Shown one piece after another: positions 42,201 through 54,400 of a DNA stretch of 64,000 nt (position 1 is the stretch's first letter; each line of letters begins with the position of its first letter). This stretch comes from Xiphophorus maculatus. Its lineage: Eukaryota > Chordata > Actinopteri > Cyprinodontiformes > Poeciliidae. A program made the position numbers and the translations under genes. Under the pieces are notes generated by a model. It saw nothing but the letters and a program-made list of their open reading frames with translations. It was not told the origin of the DNA and searched no databases. Location: the NCBI RefSeq assembly GCF_002775205.1, contig NC_036465.1:2125717-2189716 (forward strand), written 5' to 3'.

Positions 42201-45200
42201 ATCAGAACATCAAGTTTGGGTTTTGATTTTCCATATGGCGTCTGTGATGGATTCGCAGGATTAGCAAGTTTTCCTTTTTCTGGATTTATATAAACCTTTG
42301 GTCATGGACTAAAGAGAGTAAAAAGGAGATTTGGGGGTTACAGGCATTGATTGGAGTGGATTTTCATATGAATCACTTTGGGTGTGACGGTAGATTGAGT
42401 GTAACAGTTAGCAAAGAAGCCAATTATCTGCGAGACATGCGGCAGAAGAGTGCAGACAGGGGGTTGTTGTTGCCATTTTGTTGAAAAACTCAGAAGTGGC
42501 AGAAACAGAGGATATTAAAAAGACCACTGGAGTCTCTTTTACAAGACGAGTCGTCCATGAAAATTGAAACTTATTTAGGAAAGACCACTGGAGTCTCTTT
42601 TACAAGATGAGTCGTCCATGAAAATTAAAACTTATGTAGGAAGTGATGCAGTTTTGTTTTCAGAAAGAGGAAAGAGATAAGAAGATTGGGGAGATTGTTG
42701 TATTGAAAACAGTTTGAGTTTGATGCAAGATTAAAATCGAAACATTCTTAAAATTCTGTGGACCTTTCAAAAGTATAGCTAAACTAGGATAAATGACATG
42801 TTGTGTTTGTTTGGTAGAGTCTCTATTTTAGGCTGATAAAAATATCAATAAGGTCCTTGATATGAATCTGATGCCAAGTAAGAATCCTCATCAAACCTCT
42901 GAAGCAGAAGGACAAGCTGTGCCTTGTGGAGCCGCTTCTTGGCTCAGGCTGGGCTAACAGGTGGGCTTTTCTCTGTTTTTCCATTGAGCATCAATCAGCA
43001 CACTGACTGGGTACATTTTCAAAACTTCAGTTTGGGTTATTTGTGAACAGTTTTACTCCTCATGTTGTCATTTTTAAGGGATTCCTTGGGAAACTAATCA
43101 TCTTAGCTTCATGTTTGTGTTTCCAAAAGGTTGCTGCTTTGCTTCCCTGTGGTGTCTGGCCACTTTCATGTGTGGAGTGCCCCCCTACTGTCGGCCAGCA
43201 GCTCAATGGGCAGAACCCACCTGGTGCATCTGACTCATAATCTGAGATTTGCAGCCTCAGAGGAGGAAGACAGAAGGGAATTAGCGGGCAGTGAGTGCAC
43301 TCAGTGACACCCGCAACTCATCAAAATGGAAGCAACAAGAAATTAAAATCATGTTTTAGAAATTGATTTTCTCTTCGTGTGGGAAACTTCTTTTAAAATA
43401 GTCAAAGGTCCATGTGATCCAGTACTGTCAGACTCCATCTCTTGTGTCTCAGCAGCAAAGTGTGGCTCTTGCTTGTAAGTGAGTAATGATTGTTACAGTG
43501 GGTGACAGGATTTTACAGAAAGATGGGCATGAAATCAAAGTGGACAGCCTCAGTCTTCATCTCGCCTCTTCAGTGAAGTCATTCTGATCATGTGGCCTCT
43601 TCAAAGACGAGAGGATCTGTTAGTCACTGCTTTAATATCAGATGCATCAAGTTTCTGTCTAATATCTTTATTAACCAGAGGCTTATTTAGCTAATGTTTG
43701 AAAGCTGCTTAAGTTGATATAGTAGTTGAGGTGATAACAGGATTTAAAAAACTTTTAATCCCTTTTTTTCTTTGAGCTTTCATAGACCTGGATTTGAGTA
43801 AACAAATCATCATTGAACACTGAATGTGTCCTTTTGTGTCATTACACCTGGATCCATATGAAGGATGTCAGTCTGAAGTAGTCAAATGTAAGATAAAGAG
43901 CCAAAATGAAGATTAATAAAGTACATAAATGTCAAGAAATAACACATTTGTTCATTTTTGTTTCTATAATTAAATTTATTATACCGAAAGATTTTGTCGT
44001 CCATCAGATTAATTTTATAATCTTAATGAACAGATTCGGTTTTAAAAAATAAATTAATCGTAATAATGAGACTTTGACCTGATTAAGTAATTTCAAAGAT
44101 TTGTTTAATTCAGTTTTAAAAATGTTATTATTTTAAATAAAATATAAATCACTCATGTGATTCAGGAAGCATATGCCACTAACATTTGGTCTGTAATTTA
44201 CAAACATTTATGTATGGAGCATATGGCATCACTAGCATTGTGACGGTAACAGGTTGATTTGATTTTGTTTATTTTTAACTACCTCAGAACTTCTGGTCTT
44301 TCTCAATGAGACTTTAACCTGAATAATAATAATAATAATAATAATGTTATAGATGCATATACTGAGGTATTTCTGAGTTTTTGGTTTTGGGCAACATGTC
44401 TTATGTTGACTCTCAGTCTCTTGTACAAAACTACTCCAGAATTGTTCTGACTCGATATTTCTGTCATTCCTGCCACTCCTCGAGTCTGTCTTTCTATTTT
44501 ATGTTCACTCAGTGTGTTCACGCCCACACACACACACACACACGCCCCTACACACCTTATCCTCTATTTGCAGTGTGTTGGTTTGATTCTGCAGCTCTAT
44601 ATTCTGCCAGCCTCACTCATTCACAGACACAGTGGACTATTTCTGCATAACTGAACTGTAATCAGCAGGAGTGGGCGAATAGAAATCAGATGATAAGGAC
44701 AGGTCTGTGGCAGCTGCTGCAGCTCGTGTGTGTGATGCAGAGGAGAGGGATTGGAGGAGGGGAGCAAAACACAAACATATGAAGCCATGCCTGTCACATG
44801 AAGTCGATTTCAGGAGGGGAGAGAGCAGGCACAAACAAAGGTGTTTTTGACGTGACATGTCAAGACTTCCTTTGTAATACTGACATCGTTTTAAATGTTT
44901 CACTCCACAAAGCAATAAATAATCATCTCCCTTCCCTGCCTTAAAGTTTCCTGACAATTCATTAAATCATTCATGCTGGGAAAGTGGTTTCGGGGTTTCA
45001 TGCAAAGCAAACGTTGCTCCTGTTTTAAGTAAATGAAAGAGCCAGCTCCTCCATTAAATCAACAGTGAGCATTGAAAAGCATTGCAACACTGGAGACAAA
45101 GAGCAGAACCAGAGGCTCGGTTTGGTTGGTGTTTTTCTCTGAGCCGTCACGACAAGCATGAAATCCTCATGGAGCACACAAAGGCAGCCCAGCCGCGGCT

Positions 45201-45365
45201 GCAGCCGTTCACGCCCCTCTGGCGACCCAAACAGCTCATACAAACATGATACCCAACAAAGAACGCACCGCAAACAGCTGCCCACCTCTTCACCAGCAAC
45301 ACAATCTCTTTTTCATTAAAAACCTTACCTTTCTGGGTCTGCCCCTCGTCCAGGTCTTCTTCCAT
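27252..45365 (-). CDS. gpm6a: Neuronal membrane glycoprotein M6-a (gpm6a)
   Basis: Four-pass proteolipid of the PLP/DM20/M6 family, on the neuronal surface, promoting filopodium and neurite outgrowth (family knowledge). Exons: 45329-45365, 31742-31934, 31378-31534, 29874-30027, 29338-29414, 28759-28824, 27252-27404; 837 bases, 278 aa plus TAG, the same length as human M6a, all phases consistent. Start [12 protein letters not shown] (human MEENMEEGQTQK). Membrane segments lie at about 23-43 ([17 protein letters not shown]), 85-107, 130-150 and 207-236 ([18 protein letters not shown]). The N-terminal cysteine cluster [12 protein letters not shown] is the palmitoylation site in this family. The large extracellular loop holds CQNDT and further cysteines. 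The C-terminus SKERLNAYT is the M6a signature and excludes M6b and PLP1. The loop encoded by 29338-29414 ([19 protein letters not shown]) differs most from human. Intron 1 is 13.4 kb. Confidence 0.97.
31138..31260 (-). repeat. LINE 3' tail with (ATTCT)n
   Basis: On the minus strand the unit reads GTGCAATGACAATAAAGTTG followed by ATTCT repeats. This is a common 3' end of fish non-LTR retrotransposons, with AATAAA and a pentamer tail. Only the tail is present, in the gpm6a intron between 30027 and 31378. Confidence 0.5.
34385..35038 (+). mobile_element. RTE-type LINE remnant with (GGAT)n tail
   Basis: Reads [13 protein letters not shown] then DPEIDRLEG, a decayed form of the KFKYLGVLFTS...EIDRRIG segment that follows the RT in fish RTE-like elements. 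A damaged copy of the segment that in intact elements encodes the WPGMPPGRLPREVF region follows near 34680-34760. It ends in GGATAAGAGGATGGATGG and a GGAT/GAAT repeat at 34974-35038. Several stops and indels; inactive. Confidence 0.6.
38915..39099 (+). repeat. Retroelement 3' end with (ATGG)n tail
   Basis: GCGACAGACTGGTGACCTGT and CCAGGGTGACCCAACC lead into AGAAAATGGATGGATGG repeats from 39021. This is a well-known dispersed fish sequence, the 3' end of a non-LTR retrotransposon or its SINE partner. The pure ATGG array is about 60 bases long and ends in ATGA units. Confidence 0.6.
40429..40448. repeat. 20-G homopolymer
   Basis: A run of 20 G on the plus strand preceded by further G triplets (GGGTCGG, AAAGGGAAAGGAGGG). 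It could form G-quadruplex structures; length may be unreliable in assembly. Confidence 0.8.
42520..42640. repeat. 61-base tandem duplication
   Basis: AGACCACTGGAGTCTCTTTT begins at 42521 and again at 42582. The 61-base unit occurs twice with about four differences, one of them GACGAG versus GATGAG. Confidence 0.85.
44322..44345. repeat. (AAT)n microsatellite
   Basis: Eight AAT units in gpm6a intron 1. Confidence 0.9.
45329..45365 (-). CDS. gpm6a: gpm6a exon 1: start codon
   Basis: Only 12 codons plus one base ([12 protein letters not shown]), followed by donor GTAAGG. It joins 31742-31934 in phase 1 to give KGCLECC. The mammalian gene has the same short first coding exon, and an alternative product starting at the GC(F)ECC exon is known there. 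Confidence 0.93.
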
Positions 45366-45909
45366 GCTGCTGGTTTTGTTTTAGACTAACTGAAAAAGCC
45401 TGCTTGGATTGAAGGCTGAAAATCTGAATTATATCAGAGATAATCCACAGAAGACTTCCTCTTTGCTTCTCTTGTATCACTTTCCCGCTGTCTCTGTGTC
45501 TCTAGTGGACGCTGAGATTGGCTGTCAGCTGTGGTTTCTGTCAAGTGTCTGAGTGATGCAAAGGAATCAGTGAGTGTTTGTGGTGCTGTCCACTGTGAGC
45601 CGCCGTGGCAAGTGCTGAAAACCTCCCTGGTCCCTGGCGGAGGAAGAGGAGGAGGAAGGGGGCTTGGACTGAGCAGAGGGTGGTCTTTATGAGGCAGCAG
45701 AGAGAATGTGGAACAAAAGCCTGTTTCTGAGAGTGAACCCGTTTCTGGAAAATGTGGTGTTAGAACACTGAGGCATGCAGAAGGTTTAGACTGCTGAGAC
45801 CCTCAGCCTGTGTCATGTTCTCCGTCATGTTGAGTTTGTTTGAACATTACTTAGTTTAAACGCCCCTGGATTTCCAGACAGAATGGTTACACCCATTATC
45901 ACCCCCCCC

Positions 45910-45917
45910 ACACACAC

Positions 45918-45969
<52 letters not shown>
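45910..45969. repeat. (CA)n microsatellite upstream of gpm6a
   Basis: About 30 CA units with one CG interruption. It lies about 545 bases upstream of the gpm6a start codon. Confidence 0.95.
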
Positions 45970-45971
<2 letters not shown>

Positions 45972-47582
45972 TAGCTCTGCTGCATTAACTCATTCCCACC
46001 CTAAATGAGGGAGGGGGCAACTGATTTTCAAATAGGATTCTCCTAATCGTGTTAGTCATACTGATTCAATTACACAATCACCAAGTATGTGCACTAAGAT
46101 GTTTTTTCAAAGAAACATTTTATTTTCATTTTCAGTGATCTGAAGGTGAGGAGAGGCCAGTTAGTTTAGCAACATTTATTCACAAGGTAAATCCAGGTTG
46201 TTCACAAGAAAAGAAACAAAGGAGAAGAAAATGACATTTAAAACAAGAATAAAGTTTAAGCACCACACAAAGAGAACGATTAACACAAATTTAAAACAAG
46301 CACAAAAAAAAAAAAAAATAAAATGTGATAAAAATGAAGAATGAAATAATCTCTAACTGGAACCTGCAGTAATGTTTTCAGTGCTGATTTAAAGGAACCA
46401 ACTCAGAGTTGTTCCATGTAACTGAGATGTTTGCTAGAAATCTTGAAATGTACCTACAGGAAATATTTAACCCAACTGGAGTCCAGAGCATTACACTCAG
46501 ACATGGACGTGATACATGGGTCTATATTAAAACAGTCAGAAAAAAAAAATCCTGTCAGAAGAATAAAACTAAAGATTTTCAAGAAAGAAAATCAAGATTT
46601 ACCAACCAACTTTTTCACATTTAATAAAGAATTATTTTATTATAAATAAGAGTGATATTAATTGCTTATTGATTTATTTAATCAAAAATACAAAACAAAA
46701 AAGAAAACTAGATGAACTACAGATAAATGATTTGAAAGTAAATAATTCTAAATTATTTTCTGTTATTTTATTTTTGTTTTATTATTTTCTGATCATAGCA
46801 GTTCAGGGTGAATTAAAACGTTCAGGGATTGGAGAAAAGTCAGGATGCCAATGGATTGGGAAAGAAAACTGTTTCTGCTAAGAGGTCAATAAAATGGCAT
46901 GAGTCTTGGAGCGGAGCAGCTTCTGGGGCTCAGAGGTCAGACTGAGTGCAGATGTGAATACAACAAGATGTTCTGTTAGTGTGAATGTTAATGTGTTAAA
47001 CATCTGCAGTTAATTCCTAATTTAAATCAAACATGATGTAAAATCCTTAATTCCAGACAAAACTAATACATGTCAGAAAAAGATGAATAATCTACTTTCA
47101 TGATTTGTGAAAAATGTAGAATTGCAAAAGTTGTATTTCTAACAATGTTGAGTGTATAATAACTTATGAATATACTATTCTATACTTTTTCTGTTGTTAG
47201 TTTGTGTCCAGGATGTGTGGGGTCTGCAGAGATTCCTGGGTTAGGTTCTTCAGTTTTCTGTTTCTTGTTTTTATTTTACATTTACATTCAGCAGAATCTG
47301 CAGCAGATTTTGAGTCTGAATGAATAGAAATGGATTAATATGATGTTGGGTCTGCAGAAACAAAGCATCAAATCTGACATGCACATGACTTTCACACAGC
47401 TGTTGCTTTGCTAACAGACAGACGCGCCGTCCCAACCTTTGTCCTGGATAACTACAGATCAGCTTATTGTTGCTTTGTTAATGGGGATGAGAGATTTGCT
47501 GCGTTGAAATGGGGGAGGGCTGTGTTTCTGTGGGGGAATCCTAAGCTTCCAAAGCTCCAAAATGTCCCTTTGGCCAGTCATG

Positions 47583-47584
<2 letters not shown>

Positions 47585-47678
<94 letters not shown>

Positions 47679-47687
47679 CACACACAC
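47585..47687. repeat. (CA)n microsatellite
   Basis: About 51 CA units with two GC interruptions, at 47641-47643 and 47671-47673. The open frames across it, on both strands, are products of the repeat. Confidence 0.95.
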
Positions 47688-49030
47688 CCTCACTAGCAGA
47701 GATTCTTCTGCTCTGGGTGCCATGAAGCTGATAGGAAAACTCAGCAGATGGTGAAACACTTTCTGAGGGCATTTTAAGGCACTGTTGCTTTCTAACATTC
47801 AACTTGTCTTTATCTATTTTCATCACAGATGCAATTTGTTTTAATATTTTAACATGATTTAAGGCCTATATTTTCTATCTTAGATTAATGTGCTTACATA
47901 TAATTTCATAATAGGCTCCTTGAAAGTCTAAGCTGCTGCTTGTGCCTATTACCAACAGAAGGAACCAAAGAACCTCACACTAAGCTTATTAATGTGTCCT
48001 GGTCGCTCTCCAGTATGGGCTTTCCAGTTGCCATAGCAACCAGGCCTGAGCTATTGCCTAGTTGGAGAGACAAGTTGGTGCAGGATAAATATAAACCTTC
48101 TGTTGTAACTGTTGTGAGAAGCAGCTTATCCCGTTTGTCATTGTTAGTTTTCACAATATGATTATTTTCTGAAGGGGAAGTTTGACACCGAGGATCCAGA
48201 TTCTGATTTTCACCGTCCCTCATCTCCAGAAGTTAACCAGCGGCGGACTCCTCCGTTTAAGTGCTGATGTGTGTTCATGCGAAGTCAGGCTGAGGGAAAT
48301 CTAAAGGTCCTGAAAGATTAAGGAGGTCAGTTTGTAGCTCCTCTGGGGGAGGCTGTGAAAACCAGAATCGCCATTAAACCAGAAGGGGCTGCTGCATGTC
48401 AGATGGACAGAGAAAATCAGATATTTACGCTCAACTATAAAACAACTGATATCCCTTTTTTCCTTGACATTAAATCAAACTGAACATGTCCTGTTTATGT
48501 CAGCTAGGATTACCAACGTGATTTTCATTTGGATTTCTGAGTAGTATCAATGTCTTTTATTACTTTAATCATATTCTAAAATATACTTTCATTAAGATTT
48601 ATTTTTATTTAAACAATATGGGACTTGAACCCTTTAAAAAGACAGTGGACATCATCGGCGTTCAATGGAGGCACAACAGGATGTATTTTAAGGGAACCTG
48701 CTTCCTTGTGTGACATTATGGCATAATTCAAATAAAAAAATAAAAAACAATTCAGGCAAAATGTAAAGACTACAGCTGTCAGTGAAAAGCTGACATCTAG
48801 TACTTGAGATCCCTCTAAAAACAATTTTAAATGTTTATTTTAATAGTTCAAACACCAAATATACCCTAGCATGCATTATACGTACAGTGGAAACAGTCTT
48901 GGTACAACAGCAGAAGCTAACATCTGGTCTTCCTTATCATCTTGGGGTTCAACCAAATACCACCAAAGAAGATGAATGGTGCTCCTGGATTGGTTGTTTT
49001 ACAAACGCCAGCAAATAGCGTGTTAAGATA

Positions 49031-49145
49031 TTTCAGCTTCGCAAACTGCATTTGCGAAGCTGAAATGCAGTTTGCGAATATTTGAGCATATTTGAGGTAT
49101 ACTCAAATATTTGAGGTATTTGAGCATACCTCAAATATTTTAGGT
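49031..49145. repeat. Cluster of inverted repeats
   Basis: TTTCAGCTTCGCAAA at 49031-49045 pairs perfectly with TTTGCGAAGCTGAAA at 49051-49065 around a 5-base loop. It is followed by TGCAGTTTGC and by several interleaved copies, direct and inverted, of TATTTGAGCATACCTC-like units up to 49145. Confidence 0.85.
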
Positions 49146-50399
49146 ATGCTGTATACAAATCCACAAATAGGCAGAATCTGTGAAGCATTAAGGGCTTAGA
49201 TTGAAAAATATCAAATGTCACCCAGAATCTCATCACTATAAGGACAATAACACAAACAGTATTGCCCACTGATTGTTTTTTCATGATACTGGATATCTTA
49301 GTGAGAAATACCCTTTAAACATAAATTCTATTATAAGATCAATTAATGTTTTAAAATATCAAATTTGTGATAATTTAAAGTTTGTTATTTTCTACAGGAT
49401 GTTTGTTGGAATTCAGTTTTAATTCAATGTTGTTGCTTTAATGAAGTTTATCACTGACCAGTCAAATGCGTTTTATTTGCTTTAGTGGAGCAGAAAAACA
49501 CTTTTCAACTGGATGACATGGCAGCTCAGCAGGCTGGGCTGCCTGAGAGGGATAGCCCCCTGTAAGCGACAGCCCAGAGTCAGCTGAGGACGTGGAGATC
49601 ATATCATTACAGCATTGTTCTATCTCTCTGTTGAAAGCGCGGCTCTTAGACCACAGGAGAGGCCAGGCACTCTGCCAGAAACACTTATCATCCTGACATC
49701 CATTTCTCACTGGCTTCACAGCTCAACTGTACTTTACGCCAAGCTTTCATGAGAGCTCAGAGGTTTGGGAGCAGAGAAGGCATCTTAGTCCAAATGACTG
49801 TGAAAGGGTTTGGCACCAGAAGCAGTTTAATCTGAATCAGTCAGTGTGCAGAGTCAAGCTCTTTTGTCAAAAATCGCACTTTTTTTCTTGAAAAGCTGTT
49901 GAATCATAAATAATTTGAATCTCACAAATGAAAATTGAGTGTATTGATTGTTTGGTGTCCACTGAGAGGAAACAGCAAATCTAAACACCCAGAAAGAGCT
50001 TCAGTGTTTTAAAAGCATTCATTCATTCACTGTGCCAGAGAAAACCCTGCTGGGTCAAGAACTAGAAATTCATGAAAAAAGTCACTTTGCAAACCTTTTG
50101 TAATTTTAAATGTTTCCTACATCTGTAAATATGAGTACAATAAGCATTTTTCTGCTACATCTGTCTCATCATCACTAAATGATTGAAAACATAAAAGGCT
50201 CTGATCAGACTGATTTATTCAACCAGTGGTGGAAAGGGCTGTAAAGGTGACGATTGATCTGGGTTACAACCACACCGCATTCTGAAATGTTTTCGCTCTG
50301 TAATGTCACTTTTTTATTTTAAACATAAATGACTTCTTTAGCTGTTTTCTCGCGTCATTTGTCCATCTAAAACATGCACATCAAACCATTGAACTTTGA

Positions 50400-51050
50400 C
50401 CTAAGGGGCTGGCTCTTCTGTGTTGTGCCAATGCAAAAATTTTTTGAAAATAACATTTAAGAATGTGTTTTTCCTAGTGATAAAGATTTTAAAATAAATG
50501 GGCTTGTTAGCAATATTCTAATTTATAGAACGGGTCTGCAAATTTGACTATTCATTTTTCATATTTGCCACACATTTTCAGTGGGATTTTAGGTTCTAAC
50601 ATTGATTTGTTAGAACATTTGTTTGCATCTCTGGCTGCTTGTTTGGTGCTGCTGGAAGGAAAAGCTTCACCCCAGTCTCAGTCCTCTGGTTTCTTCCTCC
50701 ACTGTCCTGCATTTATCTGCCTCTGTCTTTCCTCTCATCCTGTCTAGAACTCTGTCCCTGCTGAAGAAATCATTTCTATAGCATGACGCTGCCACTTCCA
50801 TGCTTAATGATGGAAAGGATGTGACCAGAGTAATGAGCTGCTCTAGTTTTCTGCCATAGAATTTGAGTTGAAGCTCAAACATTCAGTTTTAGTCTGATTT
50901 GAGCAGATCACCTTTTCCTACTTGCTGTTGTGCCATTTCTCCTTCCATATTTAGATGATGCATTGCTCCAGGAGATATTGAAATTTTGCGATATTTTTAT
51001 GCAACAAAACTGGAAAAGTGCAAAAGGTATGAATATTTTTGCATGCAGTG
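50400..51050 (-). mobile_element. Decayed Tc1/mariner remnant
   Basis: GCATGACGCTGCCACTTCCA at about 50780 is the reverse complement of a damaged KHGGGSIML motif of Tc1 transposases. CTGCTGGAAGG near 50650 and GAATATTTTTGCATGCAGTG near 51030 match other parts of the same dispersed family. No intact frame. Confidence 0.5.
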
Positions 51051-51454
51051 TTGGCTCTTACATTGTCCTAATTGGGCAAAATTGTCTAAAAACAGTGTGG
51101 ATACTTAAAATTTCCAAATTTAAAAAGATTAAATGACAATTTTAGCTATTTTGTAGCTACCAAAAGATAAGATAGATCTAATTAAACTAAATATGATGTT
51201 GTGTGTACATGTTCAATGAAACACACAGCACAGCTAACTTTTTCCAAATCTCATTTAAAATGTCCTTTAAGGACATAAAACTCTGATGTGGCAGTAGTGT
51301 TGTCATGGTGGAAGGATTTATCTTCCAACACCATTAGGAGCTTAAATCTCTGCTTTATGTGAAACATACAGATTTTTGAGAACATTTTATTTATGTTTTC
51401 AAGCTAAATAGCATTAAAAGCTTTTTAGCCGTCATGTTAGAGGTTGGTGGTTGG

Positions 51455-54400
51455 TCATCCTGATTCTGGCTCTTTTGGAGATTTCTTCTTCTTCTTCTTG
51501 TCTTCAGTGTTTGAGTGATCTATCTTAAAAAGGGGAGATAGCTGCAAAAGAAAAAGAAAACATCAGTGAACTCTGTTGGTTTCAGTATATCAATAGATTT
51601 CATGGGAATTAATTGCTGAAAAATTAATTTTGACTGGATTAGATTGTGTTCAATTTAGCATGAATTAAATTGAAACACCTTAAACCAAAAGTAAGAACTG
51701 TGTGCAAAAAAAAGCATTATCAATGTGTTTTATTTATTTTTTATTTTATAGTAATTAAATAAGCAGCTAGTTGGGTGGCTGAAGTGAGGGAACAGTATAA
51801 AATGAACTTCAAAACCTTCAGTTATTTCTTTTAAAATACCTATTAAGAAAAAAATGTGTGTTTCCGTATAAACCTGTATAAACTCTCAAGGTTCCATAAG
51901 AATAGTGGCAGCGCAGGTTCATTCATGAACAACATGCACTCAAAATGACCACACGATGCTGCCACCTACTGGTACAAACAGACACCGCAAACAAAGAGGC
52001 TCCGTACCATAAAATAAGCCACATTTCATTGTTTGTTTTTCTAACTGTTTTATAACTAAAGTAATCATTATTTGACATAGTTTTACTGAGAGATTATACT
52101 TCACCAATTCTGCAAATCAGTTGATGAATATTCACACTGTGATGCAGTGAGTGTAAAAGGTTAACCATTGAATTTCTGACAGGTTGGTTCACTTTTATCT
52201 CCTTGTAGGAAACAGGAGCTCCTCTCCATGTTGACGAGTCTGAAAAAAGAGCAAATACAGATATGGAACAATGAAGCTAAGTATATTTTACCAGTTATTA
52301 AAACACATGGAGTCCTCATTTTTATTTGACTACAAGGAAACATGAACTGATAAACATGAGACTTTGCACATTGCAGTGGCATTGTGGGGACAATCCATGC
52401 TCAGTGCTGCAGACATTCACCGTGTCTTGACTCAGAATTACATGCAGATTTTTTGTTTTCACAAGACTTCTTTAAAATCCTTCTGACCTGTTTGGGAGAC
52501 AAACATTTATTGTATTCTAAGACAAAATATGCTTTTCATATTATCATAATGTATAATTTTCATAATGTATCAAACTTTGATATCCCTCTTAAGATGGAAA
52601 AAGTGAGCAGAAATAGTTTTTAAAAATGCATTACATGAAGAGATTTTTAAAGATATAAGTTCATGTTGTGTAGTTTTTCAAAACTGCACAATTGTTTAAA
52701 TATTTTAAACAATTCCTGCACATTTTGTCTCCATTGTAGTGATAGAACGACAGATCAAAATGTTACCATAAAATGTATATATATATATATATATATATAA
52801 GTCAATTTTGGTTAAAAAATTAATTTAAATACCTTAGCTTTATCTAAATAACATACATAAAGCAGGGAATATCTGATAATATAATTTTACCACTTGCTGA
52901 TTTCTGTCATGATATTAACTGTTAAAAAACTCTAAAGTTTGACTTCTTCCATCACTGGATTACAGAAAAGATCAAACATAAATAGTTAAAGGATAAATGT
53001 AATATTTTGGAGCCAACATACCTTTAAATACTGAAGGGATAGGATATGAATAAAACAAAATCAATCTTTCTATTGTTTGTAGACAGTTTGTTCATTTTAA
53101 GATCATTTTTGCCTCAGAATAAACAGGAATGTGGAACTATGAAAACATGAACTAGATTATCCTGCATGTGGACTCTGACCAGAGTGTCTCTGGAAAAGAA
53201 TGGCAACAACCTGGGGAGAAACTTTAAGTCTTTTTTGTGTTTATAATTTTTTGTATTTATGCTTAAAGCATATAAATATCTGCAACAATAAACAAATATC
53301 CAAACAAATGTCACCCTCTTAATGAACTTCCTTTATCTTAGTCAATGTGAGATAAAGTCACCATCAGTTCATCTAAGTTGTGTGAAAACTAACTGCTGCT
53401 GCCACCTTTGTAAATCTAATCTAAAAGACTAAGAAAGACCTGATGACCCATGAGTGACCCACCGGTGGGGAGAGACCTGTCTGCAGCTGTGTGTTCCAGC
53501 TCTCTTTCGCCCCTGCTGATTTGTGCTCTCCTCTGGTTTGAACTGACGTCTGACTCGGCCATGATCCCTGCAGCTACCAAATTGTTCCCGAAGGACCTTG
53601 ACGATGTGGAGTGAGTCAGTGACGAGGGTTGTGACTGCTGACCCTGGACATCCGTGACACTGAGAAGAGAGTGAATAGTTGGTCATCTGTTGCCTTTCTT
53701 CTTTACTTTACCAAGAAGTGATTTTGTGGATGTGACACATTAATTAGGTTTAAATACAAAAACACATCAAAACCTTGGTAAATTCAAAGAGCAACATCAT
53801 GAGATAAGATAAGATAACTAGGTTTAACTTAAGTTACTTCTGATTGGTCAGCATCTCGTAAATGTCCTGCACCAACTGCTCAGCTGCTCCTGGTTCACAG
53901 TGTATACTTCCATAGATTACTTCCTTCGATAGCTCCAGATTCTTCTTCTTCAAAAACTAGAGCAATAACAATTTTGAGCACAAATAGTCCATAAAAATAT
54001 TACAATGAGTTCTCATTAAAAATATACGTATACTTTAAGTTGTTTTTATATTTATAATATTCCTATTTTAAAGGTTTGTTTGTTTGCATGTATATTTGAT
54101 CTAATTAACCCACATGCTAACCGGATGTGGAAAACAGCTCGTTATATTTTTGGATATAAAATATAATAACTTTTACTAACTTTAACTTTTTTAATAACTC
54201 TTACCTTCTGTATCCGGCTCCAGTTCTTCTGCTTGGAAGAAAATGATACTCCGTTGTGATATGAGTACACTGAGATGTCATGGGGGTAATAACGAGAAAA
54301 TATCTCAGCAACCAGGTAACCATTGGATAAATCCCTGGAAGTGGAGGAGAGGACACCATTAAAATGAGTTGTGGAAGGAATTAAATGTCCATTCAAATAA

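Larger units (their letters stand above)
31935..45328. other. gpm6a intron 1 (13.4 kb)
   Basis: No coding exon was recognised. It holds an RTE-like LINE remnant at 34385-35038, a retroelement tail with (ATGG)n at 38915-39099, a CA tract near 32366-32382, a 61-base tandem duplication at 42520-42640, a 20-G run at 40429-40448 and small AAT and CA microsatellites at 44322-44543. Long first introns of neuronal genes often hold conserved enhancers; repeat-free stretches such as 33640-33840, 36800-37440 and 43130-43330 are where I would look, but the sequence alone does not show this. Confidence 0.5.
45366..51454. other. gpm6a upstream / gpm6a-spata4 intergenic region
   Basis: 6.1 kb without a recognised exon on either strand. 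The stretch 45366-45780 should contain the gpm6a 5' UTR and promoter; a CATAAAG reading on the minus strand near 45686 is a weak TATA-like candidate. Long CA arrays lie at 45910-45969 and 47585-47687. A hairpin cluster is at 49031-49145 and a Tc1 remnant at about 50400-51050. The spata4 3' UTR enters at the right end, with an AATAAA (plus-strand TTTATT at 51386-51391) 64 bases below its stop. WDR17, which lies here in human, was not found. Confidence 0.5.

Noticed and set aside
47408-47826. Several open frames on both strands reading His-Thr or Cys-Val repeats
   Set aside because: They are translations of the CA microsatellite; there are no splice sites and no conserved flanking peptide.
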